Source of the DNA: Deltaproteobacteria bacterium
GTDB lineage: Bacteria; Desulfobacterota; Desulfovibrionia; Desulfovibrionales; Desulfovibrionaceae
Reading direction: 5' to 3'
DNA length: 64,000 bases
Assembly: GCA_031285295.1 (NCBI GenBank)
Contig: JAITWK010000031.1
Location: forward strand, 34,668 to 98,667
Of this stretch, positions 24,181 to 33,657 are shown piece by piece. Positions within the stretch are counted from its first letter, which is position 1. Every line of letters begins with the position of its first letter. A model generated the notes under the pieces. It was given only the letters and a program-made list of their open reading frames with translations, ran no database searches and had not been told where the DNA came from. Position numbers and translations under genes: made by a program.

Positions 24181-24435
24181 ATGAACCTGGCAAAAGTATC
24201 AGCCAACGGGCAAGTGACTGTCCCCGTTGAAGTTCGCCGGAAACTTCAACTCAAGGAAGGCGACAAATTACTGTTTATTGAACGGGGCGGCGAAATAGTG
24301 ATCAATAATGCTTCCGCTACGGCTATTGTCCGGGCGCAGGCGGCTTTTGCCGGATCGGCGCGAGATTTTGGCGTTGCCAACGATGCCGATGTGCAGAATC
24401 TGGTTGATGAGGTCCGTTACGGGGCGGATAAGTAA
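24181..24435 (+). CDS. AbrB/MazE-type antitoxin
   Basis: An 84-residue protein with the SpoVT-AbrB swapped-hairpin DNA-binding domain at the N-terminus (KVSANGQVTVPVEVRRKLQL, then EGDKLLFIE). The C-terminal half, about 35 residues, should bind the toxin. It has a GGAGG site and is followed three bases later by the PIN-domain gene, so the two are translationally linked. Such antitoxins neutralise PIN ribonucleases and repress their own promoter. The pair sits 150 bases after a tRNA gene. Confidence 0.9.
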   Translation: MNLAKVSANGQVTVPVEVRRKLQLKEGDKLLFIERGGEIVINNASATAIVRAQAAFAGSARDFGVANDADVQNLVDEVRYGADK

Positions 24436-24437
24436 CC

Positions 24438-24836
24438 ATGCGCGTAATGGCTGATACAAATGTGTTCATTTCCGCGCTGCTTTTTCCAGCCTCTATTCCA
24501 GCAAAAGTTTTATTGCACATTGCCGCTAATCATGACCTGATTCTGTGCGATCATATCGTGGCGGAAATTCGTGATGTTATTTCGCGCAAGCGCCCGGATT
24601 TGTTGGGCGACCTTGACGTGCTTTTGGCTCAACTCTCGTATGAATTGGTTATTGCTCCCAAAGAACCAAGCAAGCTCATGCAAGACCCAAAAGATCAGCC
24701 CATTTTGAACGCTGCAATCATGGCCGGGGTGGATGTCATAGTAAGCGGCGATAAACATTTTTTGAAACTTGATCTGGAACGGCCAAAAACTATGTCGCCA
24801 GCGGAGTTTTGGCTTTTGGAACAAGACTTTGAGTGA
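24438..24836 (+). CDS. PIN-domain ribonuclease toxin
   Basis: A 132-residue PIN toxin of the family fused in operons with AbrB-type antitoxins. Acidic active-site residues are visible: Asp in MADTNVFISAL, Glu in DHIVAEIRDVI, Asp in DPKDQPILNAAI and Asp in VSGDKHFL. PIN toxins cleave RNA using Mg2+. It has no separate ribosome site, consistent with coupling to the antitoxin. All catalytic residues look intact, so it should be active. It is convergent with the large helicase gene, nine bases from its end. Confidence 0.9.
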   Translation: MRVMADTNVFISALLFPASIPAKVLLHIAANHDLILCDHIVAEIRDVISRKRPDLLGDLDVLLAQLSYELVIAPKEPSKLMQDPKDQPILNAAIMAGVDVIVSGDKHFLKLDLERPKTMSPAEFWLLEQDFE

Positions 24837-24845
24837 ATATCATTC

Positions 24846-27800
24846 CTACCACTCCGCCCTTACGCGCACGGTCTGCCCGGCCTTGTTGCTGAAGAGCAGA
24901 TGCCCGTGTTCGCGCCCGTAGAGGAAAAGATCGCGGGTGATTTCCACATCCTTGCGGCAGTATTCCTCGATCAGGTCCAGCCGTTCCTCCTTCCACCATT
25001 GCAGGGCCATTAATCCATCGGCGCTTTTGGGGCTGCCCAGGGTGGCACGGGCCAGATTATCCAGAGAAAGGCGGTAGGAAAGCTGTTCGTGGATTTTGAC
25101 CAGCATATCAAGAGTGGGCAAGCCGCGAAAATCCAGGCCCGGAGCGTGCGGTTGCAGCACGGCGTAATCGAAGCGCAAAAGATTGAAGCCCACCACCAGC
25201 TTTGCTTTGGCCAGCACACGCGCCAGATCAGGAATTTCCTCCTGCCGGTAGGCGGTGAATGAGTCTTTGGCCGAATCGTAAAGCACGGCCACACTCACGC
25301 CCATGCGATCGGCCCGGTGCCAGCCGCCAACCTCGGCTGCCGAGCGGCGCGTTTCCACGTCCAGCACAACGTAATCACCGCTGGCCGATAAAGGACGTAG
25401 GGCAGCGGCTTCCTGCGCCGGAGTTTCAATAAATTCAATTTTTGTGTCGCGTTTTGACGGATTGGTGGAAGTCTGGCTTTGCCCCGCCATATCTGCATGT
25501 GGGGCAGGTAATATTTTGCTGCCGTTTGGCTTTGCGGCGGGCAGCACACTGCGATCCGGCATAATGAACGAAAAACCTCCCGCTGGCTCGTCATCGGCTT
25601 TTATGCCCGGACTTTTTTCCATCCCGCTGAGGGGTTGCGCCAGCATGGCTTCGGCGGCCTCGATATTTTCGGGCGTTTCCTCCAGCATCAGGTCAAGCAG
25701 GCGCAGCGCACCCTCTTTATCAATGGGCCGGTTGCCGGATCCGCATTTTGGCGAATGCACGCAGGAAGGGCAGCCCAGCTCGCAGGGGCAGTCGGCCATG
25801 ACCTGCCGCACATGCCTGAAAAGTTCGGCGGCCTGGCCGAAAGCGGCGGTAGAAAGTCCGGCCCCGCCGGGCAGGCCGTCATAGACGAAAACCGTGGCCC
25901 GTCCGGTTTGCGGGTGCATGGGGGTGGAAATGCCGCCGAAATCGTTGCGGTCGGACATGACCATCAGGGGCAGGATGCCGATCATGGCATGCTCCAGCGC
26001 GTGAATGGATCCCATGAAGTGCATGCGCAAATCTTCCAGACGATTTTGGGCCGTGGCAGGCACTTGCAGCCAGAATCCTTCGGTTTCAAACACCTGCGCG
26101 GGCAGATCCAGCGGCGTCACGCCCAGAAGCTGCTGATTTTTCACGGCCCGTTTTTCATAGCCGGTAACGGTTTCGGTAATGCGCAGGCGACCGCGCCGCA
26201 CGGCCATGCCGCCGATGCACCGCGAATCGTCCAAACTGAGGATTTCCGTTTCCTTGTAACCGCGAGTGCGTGTAAACCAGGAAGGCTTGAATGGGCGAAG
26301 CAGGGCGCGTCCGGCGGCCAGATCCAGTTGGGTAACCTCAAAATGCCGCCCCAGATGCAGATAGATGGAGCCGGGATGCGCCTCGCGCAGGGCACGCGCT
26401 CCGTCAACCACGCCGATGAGTTCGCCCTCCGGCGTTTCCAGACTCACGCTCGTGCCGGAGCCACGCAGTGAAATATGGCGCTGCGGGCGCTTGCGGGCGG
26501 CCAGCAGTTCCAATCCGTCCGCGCTGCGCAGTAATAACCCCCGGCGCTCCAGAGCGTCCGCACAATCCAGCGTTGCCTGTGTCATCCAGCTTTTGTCCGG
26601 CTGCCGCTCCGGGCGCAGGGGCAGTTCGGCAGCGGCGCATTCCAGATGGCGCTCCAGAATGACCGGGTTTTCCGGGTTGAGCATGGCTGTTTCCGGCGGG
26701 CGCTTGAAAAAATCCTCGCTGTGCCGCACGATATACTGATCCAGGGCGTCCTCACCAGCGATCAGCACTACGGCGGATTCCTGACTGCTGCGCCCCACCC
26801 GCCCGCCGCGCTGCAAGGTGGCCATGACCGTGCCGGGGTAGCCGACCAGAATGCAGAGATCCAGGTTGCCGATATCAATGCCCAGTTCCAAAGCGCTGGT
26901 GGAGATAACGGCCAAAAGTTCGCCCGAGGCCATGCGGTTTTCGATGCCGCGCCGCTCTTCGGGCAGAAAACCGGCCCGATAAGCGCTGATGCGATCCGCA
27001 TAAGGGCCGGATTGTTCGGCGGCCCACAGGCTGATCAGTTCGGTCATGCGGCGCGACTGGCAATAGACAATGCTGCGCAGATTGCGGGAGAGGGCCGACT
27101 TTAAAAGTTTGATCGCCACCGAAGCAGGGCTTTCCTGCGGGTTCATAAACACATAGTGTCGTTTGCCCTGGGGTGCGCCGCTTTCCAGCACGGCTTGCGG
27201 CTGGGTGCCGGTCAGGAGGCTGGCCAACTCCGCCGGGTTACCCACGGTGGCCGAGCAAAAAGCGAAATTCGGCGTAGCGCCGTAATGCGCGGCCACGCGT
27301 CGCAGGCGGCGAAAAACCTGGGCCATGTGCGAACCCAGCACTCCCCGGTAAGTATGCACCTCATCCACCACCACCAGTGTAAGCCCGGCAAAGAGCGCAC
27401 TCCAGAGCTGATGGTGCGGTAACAGCGAAAGGTGCAGCATTTCCGGATTGGTCAGCAGCACTTGTGGCGGATTCTCGCGAATTTTGCGGCGAAAATGCGG
27501 CGTGGTGTCGCCATCGTAAACCATGGCTTCGGGCCGTCCGCCCTCAGGCCAGTGCGCGGTCATGGTCCGGAAGGCGGCCAGTTGGTCCTGGGCCAGGGCC
27601 TTCAGGGGAAAGAGAAAAATGGCGCGGGCATCGGGATCGTGCAGAAAGCGTTCGATTACCGGCAGGGAGTAAATCAGCGATTTTCCGCTGGCCGTGGGCG
27701 TGGCCGTGATTACGTCCTGCCCGGCCCGCAGGCAGTCAATGGCCTGGGCTTGATGGCTGTATAGCGAAGGAATGCCGAGCCTTTCCAGCACGCCTTCCAC

Positions 27801-27938
27801 AGCGCGCGGCCAAGGCCGGACCGGGGCGGCATGACGCGCCTCCCGGCCCGGCAGCACGGCATGGCTGGTGATTTGCGGGCCGAGCTTTTCCGAAGCCTTG
27901 AGGGCGGCGAGATATTCGGCAATATTATTTTGTTTCAA
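24846..27938 (-). CDS. DEAD/DEAH-box helicase with DUF1998 zinc domain fused to a DEDD exonuclease (MrfA-MrfB-like fusion)
   Basis: A 1030-residue protein. Helicase motifs appear in order: TATPTASGKS (79-87), VVVDEVHTYRG with DEVH (192-195), FCSATVGNP, and ELGIDIGNLDLCILVGYPGT followed by QRGGRVGRSSQ. A DUF1998 region ends with a four-cysteine cluster (CPCELGCPSCVHSPKCGS). After a disordered linker, the last 190 residues form an RNase H-like exonuclease: VVLDVETRR, VVGFNLLRFDYAVL, and EYCRKDVEITRDLF, which carries the Y-x3-D of DEDDy enzymes. In Bacillus subtilis the separate proteins MrfA (helicase) and MrfB (exonuclease) repair mitomycin C damage; here both activities are in one chain. The repair role is inferred. 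It follows the P-II-like gene by seven bases. Confidence 0.88.
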   Translation of the reverse strand: MKQNNIAEYLAALKASEKLGPQITSHAVLPGREARHAAPVRPWPRAVEGVLERLGIPSLYSHQAQAIDCLRAGQDVITATPTASGKSLIYSLPVIERFLHDPDARAIFLFPLKALAQDQLAAFRTMTAHWPEGGRPEAMVYDGDTTPHFRRKIRENPPQVLLTNPEMLHLSLLPHHQLWSALFAGLTLVVVDEVHTYRGVLGSHMAQVFRRLRRVAAHYGATPNFAFCSATVGNPAELASLLTGTQPQAVLESGAPQGKRHYVFMNPQESPASVAIKLLKSALSRNLRSIVYCQSRRMTELISLWAAEQSGPYADRISAYRAGFLPEERRGIENRMASGELLAVISTSALELGIDIGNLDLCILVGYPGTVMATLQRGGRVGRSSQESAVVLIAGEDALDQYIVRHSEDFFKRPPETAMLNPENPVILERHLECAAAELPLRPERQPDKSWMTQATLDCADALERRGLLLRSADGLELLAARKRPQRHISLRGSGTSVSLETPEGELIGVVDGARALREAHPGSIYLHLGRHFEVTQLDLAAGRALLRPFKPSWFTRTRGYKETEILSLDDSRCIGGMAVRRGRLRITETVTGYEKRAVKNQQLLGVTPLDLPAQVFETEGFWLQVPATAQNRLEDLRMHFMGSIHALEHAMIGILPLMVMSDRNDFGGISTPMHPQTGRATVFVYDGLPGGAGLSTAAFGQAAELFRHVRQVMADCPCELGCPSCVHSPKCGSGNRPIDKEGALRLLDLMLEETPENIEAAEAMLAQPLSGMEKSPGIKADDEPAGGFSFIMPDRSVLPAAKPNGSKILPAPHADMAGQSQTSTNPSKRDTKIEFIETPAQEAAALRPLSASGDYVVLDVETRRSAAEVGGWHRADRMGVSVAVLYDSAKDSFTAYRQEEIPDLARVLAKAKLVVGFNLLRFDYAVLQPHAPGLDFRGLPTLDMLVKIHEQLSYRLSLDNLARATLGSPKSADGLMALQWWKEERLDLIEEYCRKDVEITRDLFLYGREHGHLLFSNKAGQTVRVRAEW

Positions 27939-27945
27939 TGAATAT

Positions 27946-28275
27946 TTATTTCATGGCAGGCAAAATTTTGCCCAGACCGAGACTGCGTTTGATGGGCAGC
28001 ACCAGGATGATTCCATTGCCCGGAATGCTGGTATCAATGGCTTTATCAATGGTATCAGCCACTTTGCCGCTTATTTCCGTGGAACAGGCCACAAGCACCA
28101 GATCTTTTTCGTGCTCAACGGCCAGGCCGAAAATATGTATGGCCGCTTCGGAACCGGCTCCGCGACCGGAAATGATGGTGGACCCCTTGGCCCCGGCGGC
28201 AATGGCCGCTTCAACGGCCTTGTTGCTGGCACTGCGGTTTACTATGGCGACTACCAGTTCATATGCTTCGTCCAT
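27946..28275 (-). CDS. P-II-like small regulatory protein
   Basis: A 109-residue protein resembling the P-II superfamily: an N-terminal strand YELVVAIVNRS, a central GRGAGSEAAIHIFG turn and C-terminal GNGIILVLPIKRSLGL. P-II proteins are trimeric ATP/2-oxoglutarate or metabolite sensors. Here the usual uridylylation tyrosine of a long T-loop is not evident, so it belongs to a divergent P-II-like branch. The ATG at 28275 has a strong AGGAGG. It ends seven bases before the helicase gene and follows the AMMECR1 gene by 45 bases, so it is likely co-transcribed with both. The ligand is unknown. Confidence 0.7.
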   Translation of the reverse strand: MDEAYELVVAIVNRSASNKAVEAAIAAGAKGSTIISGRGAGSEAAIHIFGLAVEHEKDLVLVACSTEISGKVADTIDKAIDTSIPGNGIILVLPIKRSLGLGKILPAMK

Positions 28276-28320
28276 TATTCCTCCTGAATTATTCTTCAAT
28301 TTTGAGCCGGGCAATAATGC

Positions 28321-28899
28321 TTACTGCCCCAGAACCACGGCTTCAAACCAATAAAGTTCCGTACCTTCCGCCTTCCAGGCCTGACGCCAGCTTCCGGCAG
28401 GCAGACCGGCCTTGAGGCAAGTTTGATCCAGAAATTGCGTGGTGTTCCAGTTCCATTCCACCGGCACTTGCGGCAACAGCAACCCCTGGCGCTGTCCACG
28501 CTTCATGATCAGCCCGTGCCGCCCGATGCTTATTGCCTCCGGCTTGAGGCAGGGCGTGATCGGCCCCATGATGGAGATATCAAAAGTCAGTTCGCCGAAT
28601 TCGCTTTCCTGCAAGGGTGGAAAGCGCGGATCGTTAAAAGCCGCAGCCAGCGCCATGCGGGAAACCGTAAGGTAAAGCGGCGCGGTATCCACCAAACGCC
28701 CGATGCAGCCGCGCAACTGCCCATGTTTTTTCAGGGTGACAAAAGCGCCCAGCGGTTCCCGAAGGCGCTCATATGGCGGTTCCGGCAGCTCGGCTTCGCT
28801 GTAATCACCCTTGAAATTTTTGGCAATGGAAAGTTTGGCCAGGTCGAGCAGACAGGTTTGTTCCCCGGCCGAGAGGTTGAATGAGAAATCCTGCTCCAT
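28321..28899 (-). CDS. AMMECR1 domain protein (AmmeMemoRadiSam system protein A-like)
   Basis: A 192-residue AMMECR1-fold protein. The hallmark LRGCIGRL is present near residue 65, after EPLGAFVTLKKHGQ, and the segments AAAFNDPRFPPL and DISIMGPIT follow as expected. In bacteria this family often occurs with a Memo-like protein and a radical SAM enzyme; neither is adjacent here. Function is unresolved. A GGAGG site precedes the ATG. It lies between the HPt-kinase gene and the P-II-like gene on the same strand. Confidence 0.9.
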   Translation of the reverse strand: MEQDFSFNLSAGEQTCLLDLAKLSIAKNFKGDYSEAELPEPPYERLREPLGAFVTLKKHGQLRGCIGRLVDTAPLYLTVSRMALAAAFNDPRFPPLQESEFGELTFDISIMGPITPCLKPEAISIGRHGLIMKRGQRQGLLLPQVPVEWNWNTTQFLDQTCLKAGLPAGSWRQAWKAEGTELYWFEAVVLGQ

Positions 28900-28922
28900 G
28901 CCTTCCTCCCCCTCGGGATGAT

Positions 28923-31637
28923 TTATTCAGGTAGTAACTCCAGCAGCACCTGCAAGGCAAGGCCATATTCAAACGACTCCACCGCCTGACTAAGCTTGCG
29001 CAACTGCGCGTCCGGAATTTCCCTGCTCAGCGAATCCTGATTGCTTTGCAAGTAGGCCAAGGCGGCGGCGTCATCATCTTCCATAATCAGTTTGAGATTT
29101 AACAGCACTGCTTTGTTGTGCTCACTTAAAGCACTTTTGCTGTTGGCGTTTTCGTTTTCCGAAGCGTCCGAAGCGGCCAAAGTGGGCGAAGCGATCAAGT
29201 CGGATGGTCCGGATGAAGCGGGCGAGGCAGACGCAGCGGGTGCCGCAGCCACTTCCGGCGTTGCCAGCGTCATATTAAGCTGCACGGCCTGTGACAGGAT
29301 ATCCATGACCGAGGTGAATTCCTTGTGCAGCGCTTCCAGCAGCCGATCAATCTCAACGTTTGCCTGCGCATCCTGCCCGTTCAGATCCGCCCGGTTCAGG
29401 GCTTCCTCAAGGCAGGCCGCCCGAAGCGAAAGCCCATCCGCGCCCAGGGTGGCGCAAAGTCCTTTCAGGGTATGCGCTATACGGGCCGCTTCCGTGATTT
29501 TACCGGACCTGAAGGCCTGTTCCAGTTCTTCGTTGTCTTTGGCATGGCGCAGGCAGAATTGCTGCATCAAGGTGTAATAAAGCTGCGTGTTGCCGCTAAG
29601 GCGCTGTACGGCGGCGGTGGCGTTCAGGCTGGGTACTTCTGATCTTCCGGTACCGAGAGGGTTGGGCCGGTCGTCATGGTCACCTGGAGCGCCCTGGCTG
29701 ACAGCCCAGCCGCGATCGTTGCGGGTATTCCGATCATCCTGATCGCTTTGGCTGATCTGGCTGTCCGGCATGTTTTGCTGTTCCAGATCACCGGATCCGG
29801 CCAGCGGCTCCACGAAGACGGAAAAGGAAACAGTAGTTCCTTCGTTTTCCTTGCTGCGTATGTTAATGCCGCCGTCCATCATTTCCACCAGACGCTTGGT
29901 GATGGCCAGCCCCAACCCGGTGCCGCCGTATTTGCGGGTGATGGAGCCGTCCGCCTGGGTGAAAGGAGTGAACAGCTTGGCAAGCTGCTGCTCGTTCATG
30001 CCAATGCCGGTATCCTGCACCACAAAATGCAGTCCTATTTTGCCTTCTTTCCACTCGGCTTGCGGCAACAGGGCGCAGTTGATCTGAACTTCGCCGCTCT
30101 CGGTGAACTTTACCGCGTTGGTAGCGATATTGGTGATAATTTGCGCCAGACGCAGCGAATCGCCTTTAAGTTCACCCGGCACATCCGGCTCAACGGCAAT
30201 AAGCACCTCCAGGCCTTTGGCCTTGGCTGCCGGGGCGATCATGGTGCCCAAATTGCCAAGCAAATCTCCAAGATTGAACGGCGCGGAAAGGATGTTGAGT
30301 TTGCCGGTCTCAATTTTTGAAAAGTCCAGTAAGTCGTTGATGATTTGCAGAAGCGCGTTGCCCGATGAGTGGATGGTTTCCACATAATCTTTTTGTTTGT
30401 CGTCAAGATCGGTACGCAGGGCCAGATAGGCCATACCGATAATGGCGTTCATGGGCGTGCGGATTTCGTGGCTGATATTCGTCAGGAACTCGCTTTTGGC
30501 CTGACTGGCTATGTCGGCGGCCTGCTTGGCCCGGTTAAGCTCTTCCTCGCGCCGCTCCAAAGACCAGGCCATTTCGTTGAAGGCAGTGGTCAGGACGCCG
30601 ATTTCGCCGCCAGTGCCGGATAATTCCGCCCTGGCGCTTAAATCTCCATTGTCCAGGCGTTTTACCGCGCCAACCAGACGATTCACCGGCCTGCCAAGCG
30701 TGGCCCGGCCCAGCAACCAGGCCAGGACGCCGCCAAGCAGCACCACGCCGCCCAGAATCAGCAGCCTTTGCCAGAGTCTGGCATAAGCTTCGGCATAGGC
30801 ATAGCGGGTTTCAATGCTGATAGAGATATTAATATAGGGAATTTCTTCATTATTTTGTGGGTGAACGCGTAAGCGTTCATAGGCGAAAATCCGTTCTAGT
30901 TCCTGCCCTTCATCCACGGTGGTTAATCCCGCATCCCGGCCTGATTGCCCGATGACGTTCCAGGCGTTGGAAATACGTGCGGCGGAAGGTGCCACGGGCA
31001 GATGCAGGCTGAAGGCCAGATTGCCCGTGGAGTCGAGCACCAACATCTTGATGTGCGCGGCCAAGGGCTCATCAGCCAGAATTTCTCCGGTTTTGTCCAG
31101 GCGCATCCCGGCCACCAGTACGCCGGAAAATTCGGCCTTGTCGTTATAGACTGGGAGGGCCGCGTAAATGGTCGGGATATTGTTCTCAGTGGCGTAATAA
31201 AAATTACTGATGGAAAATTCGCGCCGGGCCAGCGCCCTGGCTATATATGGCCGTTCGCTGAGGTCCGCCCCCATGGTTTGTGGCAGCCCGGAGGCCACAA
31301 CAATGCCGCGCTCGTTGGTTACAAAAAGTTCGCTTAGTTGGGATTGGTTCAGGTAAAGCAGACCGGTTAGCAGTTCCGTGCCACGATCGTGGCGTCCTTC
31401 GCGCAAAATATCCACCAGGGAGAGGGTGATCAGGAGTGTGCGGGCGTTGCTAAGCACCAGCGATTGCCGGGCCGAAATTTCGTGCACCGTTTCCTGCGCG
31501 CTGTTTTTTGCTTGCTGAATGCCTTCCTGCAGGCGGGTGATTTCGTTGTGCAGAATAAAAGCAAGGGCGGATAAAGCCGATAAAAGCACGACCACAATCA
31601 GGGTGCGGCTGATATGACCCAGAAGATACTTGGACAT
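28923..31637 (-). CDS. Membrane sensor histidine kinase with C-terminal HPt domain
   Basis: A 904-residue kinase. It has an N-terminal membrane helix ([18 protein letters not shown]), a periplasmic dCache-like domain (about 30-285) with [14 protein letters not shown] and [14 protein letters not shown], and a second helix ([19 protein letters not shown]). HAMP, HisKA ([19 protein letters not shown]) and ATPase (DTGIGM, GGTGLGL) domains follow. The C-terminus is an HPt domain with [16 protein letters not shown] as phosphorelay site. No receiver domain lies between kinase and HPt, which is unusual because His-to-His transfer needs an Asp intermediate; a separate receiver must bridge them. A Ser/Ala-rich linker precedes the last helical part. 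It ends 23 bases before the AMMECR1 gene. Confidence 0.9.
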   Translation of the reverse strand: MSKYLLGHISRTLIVVVLLSALSALAFILHNEITRLQEGIQQAKNSAQETVHEISARQSLVLSNARTLLITLSLVDILREGRHDRGTELLTGLLYLNQSQLSELFVTNERGIVVASGLPQTMGADLSERPYIARALARREFSISNFYYATENNIPTIYAALPVYNDKAEFSGVLVAGMRLDKTGEILADEPLAAHIKMLVLDSTGNLAFSLHLPVAPSAARISNAWNVIGQSGRDAGLTTVDEGQELERIFAYERLRVHPQNNEEIPYINISISIETRYAYAEAYARLWQRLLILGGVVLLGGVLAWLLGRATLGRPVNRLVGAVKRLDNGDLSARAELSGTGGEIGVLTTAFNEMAWSLERREEELNRAKQAADIASQAKSEFLTNISHEIRTPMNAIIGMAYLALRTDLDDKQKDYVETIHSSGNALLQIINDLLDFSKIETGKLNILSAPFNLGDLLGNLGTMIAPAAKAKGLEVLIAVEPDVPGELKGDSLRLAQIITNIATNAVKFTESGEVQINCALLPQAEWKEGKIGLHFVVQDTGIGMNEQQLAKLFTPFTQADGSITRKYGGTGLGLAITKRLVEMMDGGINIRSKENEGTTVSFSVFVEPLAGSGDLEQQNMPDSQISQSDQDDRNTRNDRGWAVSQGAPGDHDDRPNPLGTGRSEVPSLNATAAVQRLSGNTQLYYTLMQQFCLRHAKDNEELEQAFRSGKITEAARIAHTLKGLCATLGADGLSLRAACLEEALNRADLNGQDAQANVEIDRLLEALHKEFTSVMDILSQAVQLNMTLATPEVAAAPAASASPASSGPSDLIASPTLAASDASENENANSKSALSEHNKAVLLNLKLIMEDDDAAALAYLQSNQDSLSREIPDAQLRKLSQAVESFEYGLALQVLLELLPE

Positions 31638-31766
31638 GGCTTGTCTGATGAACCGGATTGATGGATTTATCAGGTTTTACTATACGGAAAGTTTTTGAAA
31701 TAGCAAGAAGGCACGGCTTTGGCGATGCCTGATTGGGTCGCAATGCCGCGCCGGGCATGCCAAAGA

Positions 31767-32243
31767 TTAAAAAATCAGCAACCTGATGCCCCATAGTCCG
31801 AGCATGGCATACAGCCCGGCCAGAGCATCGTCCAGCATCACGCCAAAGCCGCCCGGCAGCCAGTTTTCCGAGGCGCGGATCGGCCAGGGCTTGCTGATGT
31901 CGAAAAGGCGAAAAAGCGCGAAGGCAGCCAGATACTCCCACCAGCCCAAAGCGGCGAAGGGCAGGCAGGTCAGCCATTGGCCAAGTACTTCGTCAATAAC
32001 CACGCAGCCGGGGTCTTTTTCGCCCAAAAGCTGCTCGGCCCGCCCTGCGGCCAGGCCACCCAGAACAAAAAGCAGAGCCAGAAGGATTGCCCGCCAGACA
32101 AAATCCAGCGGCATAAACACAAAAGGGGCCAGCAGTATGGCTACAGCCGAGCCGCAGGTGCCCGGCATTTTCGGGCTCAGCCCGGCGGGTTCAACCCGGC
32201 TGAAGGCCAGAATCAAGCGATCTGTGAGAGTATATTTGTTCAT
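31767..32243 (-). CDS. pgpA: Phosphatidylglycerophosphatase A
   Basis: A 158-residue inner-membrane lipid phosphatase that converts phosphatidylglycerophosphate to phosphatidylglycerol. The N-terminal AGLSPKMPGTCGSAVAILLA and the central KDPGCVVIDEVLGQW are the family hallmarks, followed by FRLFDISKPWPI and GGFGVMLDDALAGLYA. There are about four membrane helices. The ATG at 32243 is immediately preceded by a half copy of the palindromic repeat, whose sequence AAGG-TACTACCC would serve as ribosome-binding region. It is divergent from the FKBP gene. Confidence 0.9.
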   Translation of the reverse strand: MNKYTLTDRLILAFSRVEPAGLSPKMPGTCGSAVAILLAPFVFMPLDFVWRAILLALLFVLGGLAAGRAEQLLGEKDPGCVVIDEVLGQWLTCLPFAALGWWEYLAAFALFRLFDISKPWPIRASENWLPGGFGVMLDDALAGLYAMLGLWGIRLLIF

Positions 32244-32275
32244 GGGTAGTACCTTGTTTGCCGTGATGCTGCATA
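32244..32275. repeat. Half copy of the dispersed palindromic repeat in the pgpA leader
   Basis: GGGTAGTACCTTGTTTGCC then GTGATGCTGC matches one arm of the family (GGTAGTGCCT-ATTTTGCCGTGAT). It touches the pgpA start codon, so the repeat forms the translation initiation region. Confidence 0.55.
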
Positions 32276-32422
32276 AGAAATTTTTGTAAGCCCTGACATG
32301 ACTGAGCGCAAATAAAAAATGCCTGACCGGGCCGCTATTATTCCAGGCTTTTCTATAGTATAGCTGCCGCATCAATAATTTTGTTAACAACTTAATTAAC
32401 AATCCAAACCATCGGAGTTTAT

Positions 32423-32848
32423 ATGCCTGTCAAAGACGGCGATACAGTAAAGGTCCATTATCGCGGCACCCTGGATGACGGAACCGAGTTTGATTCCTCG
32501 CTTGACCGCGAACCGCTTGAATTCACCCTGGGCCGCAAAATGCTCATACCCGGTTTTGAAAAGGCCGTGTTGGGTCTGGAAGCGGGCGACAAAGTTACCG
32601 TGCGCATCCCGGCTGACGAAGCTTACGGCGAAAAGGACGAAAACCTGATTTTCGAAATGCCGCGCGAAGACGTGCCGGACGACGTGGAACCGGAAGTCGG
32701 TATGGATGTCGAGTTGCAGATGAGCGACGGCAGCGCTGTTTCCGCCATGGTTACAGAAGTAACCGCCACCCATGTGGTGCTTGACGCCAACATGGAATTG
32801 GCCGGTCAGGCGCTTACCTTTGAAATTGAGGTCGTATCCTGCAACTAG
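32423..32848 (+). CDS. FKBP-type peptidyl-prolyl isomerase, SlyD-like
   Basis: A 141-residue SlyD-like FKBP with chaperone IF domain inserted in the flap. The start MPVKDGDTVKVHYRGTLDDG, then PLEFTLGRKMLIPGFEKAVL and GDKVTVRIPADEAYGE, are typical of the family. It catalyses proline isomerisation and holds unfolded proteins in the cytosol. The His/Cys-rich metal-binding tail of E. coli SlyD is absent, so a nickel role is unlikely. A GGAG site precedes the ATG. It is convergent with the PilZ gene and the two stop codons overlap by four bases. Confidence 0.93.
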   Translation: MPVKDGDTVKVHYRGTLDDGTEFDSSLDREPLEFTLGRKMLIPGFEKAVLGLEAGDKVTVRIPADEAYGEKDENLIFEMPREDVPDDVEPEVGMDVELQMSDGSAVSAMVTEVTATHVVLDANMELAGQALTFEIEVVSCN

Positions 32849-33579
32849 AGGAAGCTGGAGCGAACCAGTTCAAGATATTCCTCCAGATCCTTGCGGAAAA
32901 CCTTATCCTCGGGATCAAAGGCCAATCCGACGGAAAGCTGAAAGTGCTCGATTTCCACGTTACGGAGCACGCAGTTCACTTTTGAAGGATTGCCTGTGGC
33001 TTTAAGGCAGACTTGAAGAGTGCCGCCGCTGCCGCTCTGTATGTTGCGTGCTGCCGCCTGGCCGCGGATATCCGCGACCAGCTGGCAGCCGCCCATGCTG
33101 ACATCGCCGATGGTTCCGCCAAACGCGCCTTCGGAAGAGAAAAGCACAGCCGGCAAGCGGCTTTGCAGGCGTTGAAACTGCCTGACGCTGATGGAGTTCA
33201 TGCTTTCCGGATAAGAGAGGAAAATCAGCAGCGAAGGGCGGACTATATAGCTGAGTACGGAAACATTGAATTCCGATGCCGCGCCGTCGTGCAGAAACCG
33301 GACCCTGGCCTGGGTGCCGGGTATCAGGCGGGACAGCAGGCCGGGGTTGGGTAAAATACGTAGCACTATATATTCATAGTGCAGGCACCCGATAAGCTCG
33401 GCCGTCATTTCCTTGGATGCGTCTTCAGCCCCCCAGCCCAAACGTACCAGCATTTTGGAGCCAATCTCAAGCTCAATTTTAGGCATATGCAGGGTTTTAC
33501 CCTGTTTTTTTTGCGCGCTGGCAATTGTTTGCGTCATGGTTGATTCTGGGCGAAACAAATTATTTGTTCGCATTTCCAT
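32845..33579 (-). CDS. PilZ domain protein (YcgR-like, c-di-GMP receptor)
   Basis: A 244-residue protein with an N-terminal YcgR/FlgZ-like domain (about 35-130, ending in SLLIFLSYP) and a C-terminal PilZ domain. c-di-GMP ligands are visible as the Arg-rich FQRLQSRLPAVLF and the D-x-S-x2-G motif in IGDVSMGGCQL. It probably senses cyclic di-GMP and brakes flagella or alters surface behaviour; no flagellar genes are adjacent. The start has AAGGGGG. It is convergent and overlapping with the FKBP gene. Confidence 0.87.
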   Translation of the reverse strand: MEMRTNNLFRPESTMTQTIASAQKKQGKTLHMPKIELEIGSKMLVRLGWGAEDASKEMTAELIGCLHYEYIVLRILPNPGLLSRLIPGTQARVRFLHDGAASEFNVSVLSYIVRPSLLIFLSYPESMNSISVRQFQRLQSRLPAVLFSSEGAFGGTIGDVSMGGCQLVADIRGQAAARNIQSGSGGTLQVCLKATGNPSKVNCVLRNVEIEHFQLSVGLAFDPEDKVFRKDLEEYLELVRSSFL

Positions 33580-33657
33580 TTGTGCCCCCTTTCATCATTA
33601 CAGAATTTCGTGGGCTCAGTAATAATATAAGCAAGCAAAGCTCGCCTGTAAGCATTT

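Noticed and set aside
24013..24836. tRNA-Arg as integration site for an island carrying the AbrB/PIN pair
   Set aside because: No second copy of the tRNA 3' end and no integrase were found in the window.
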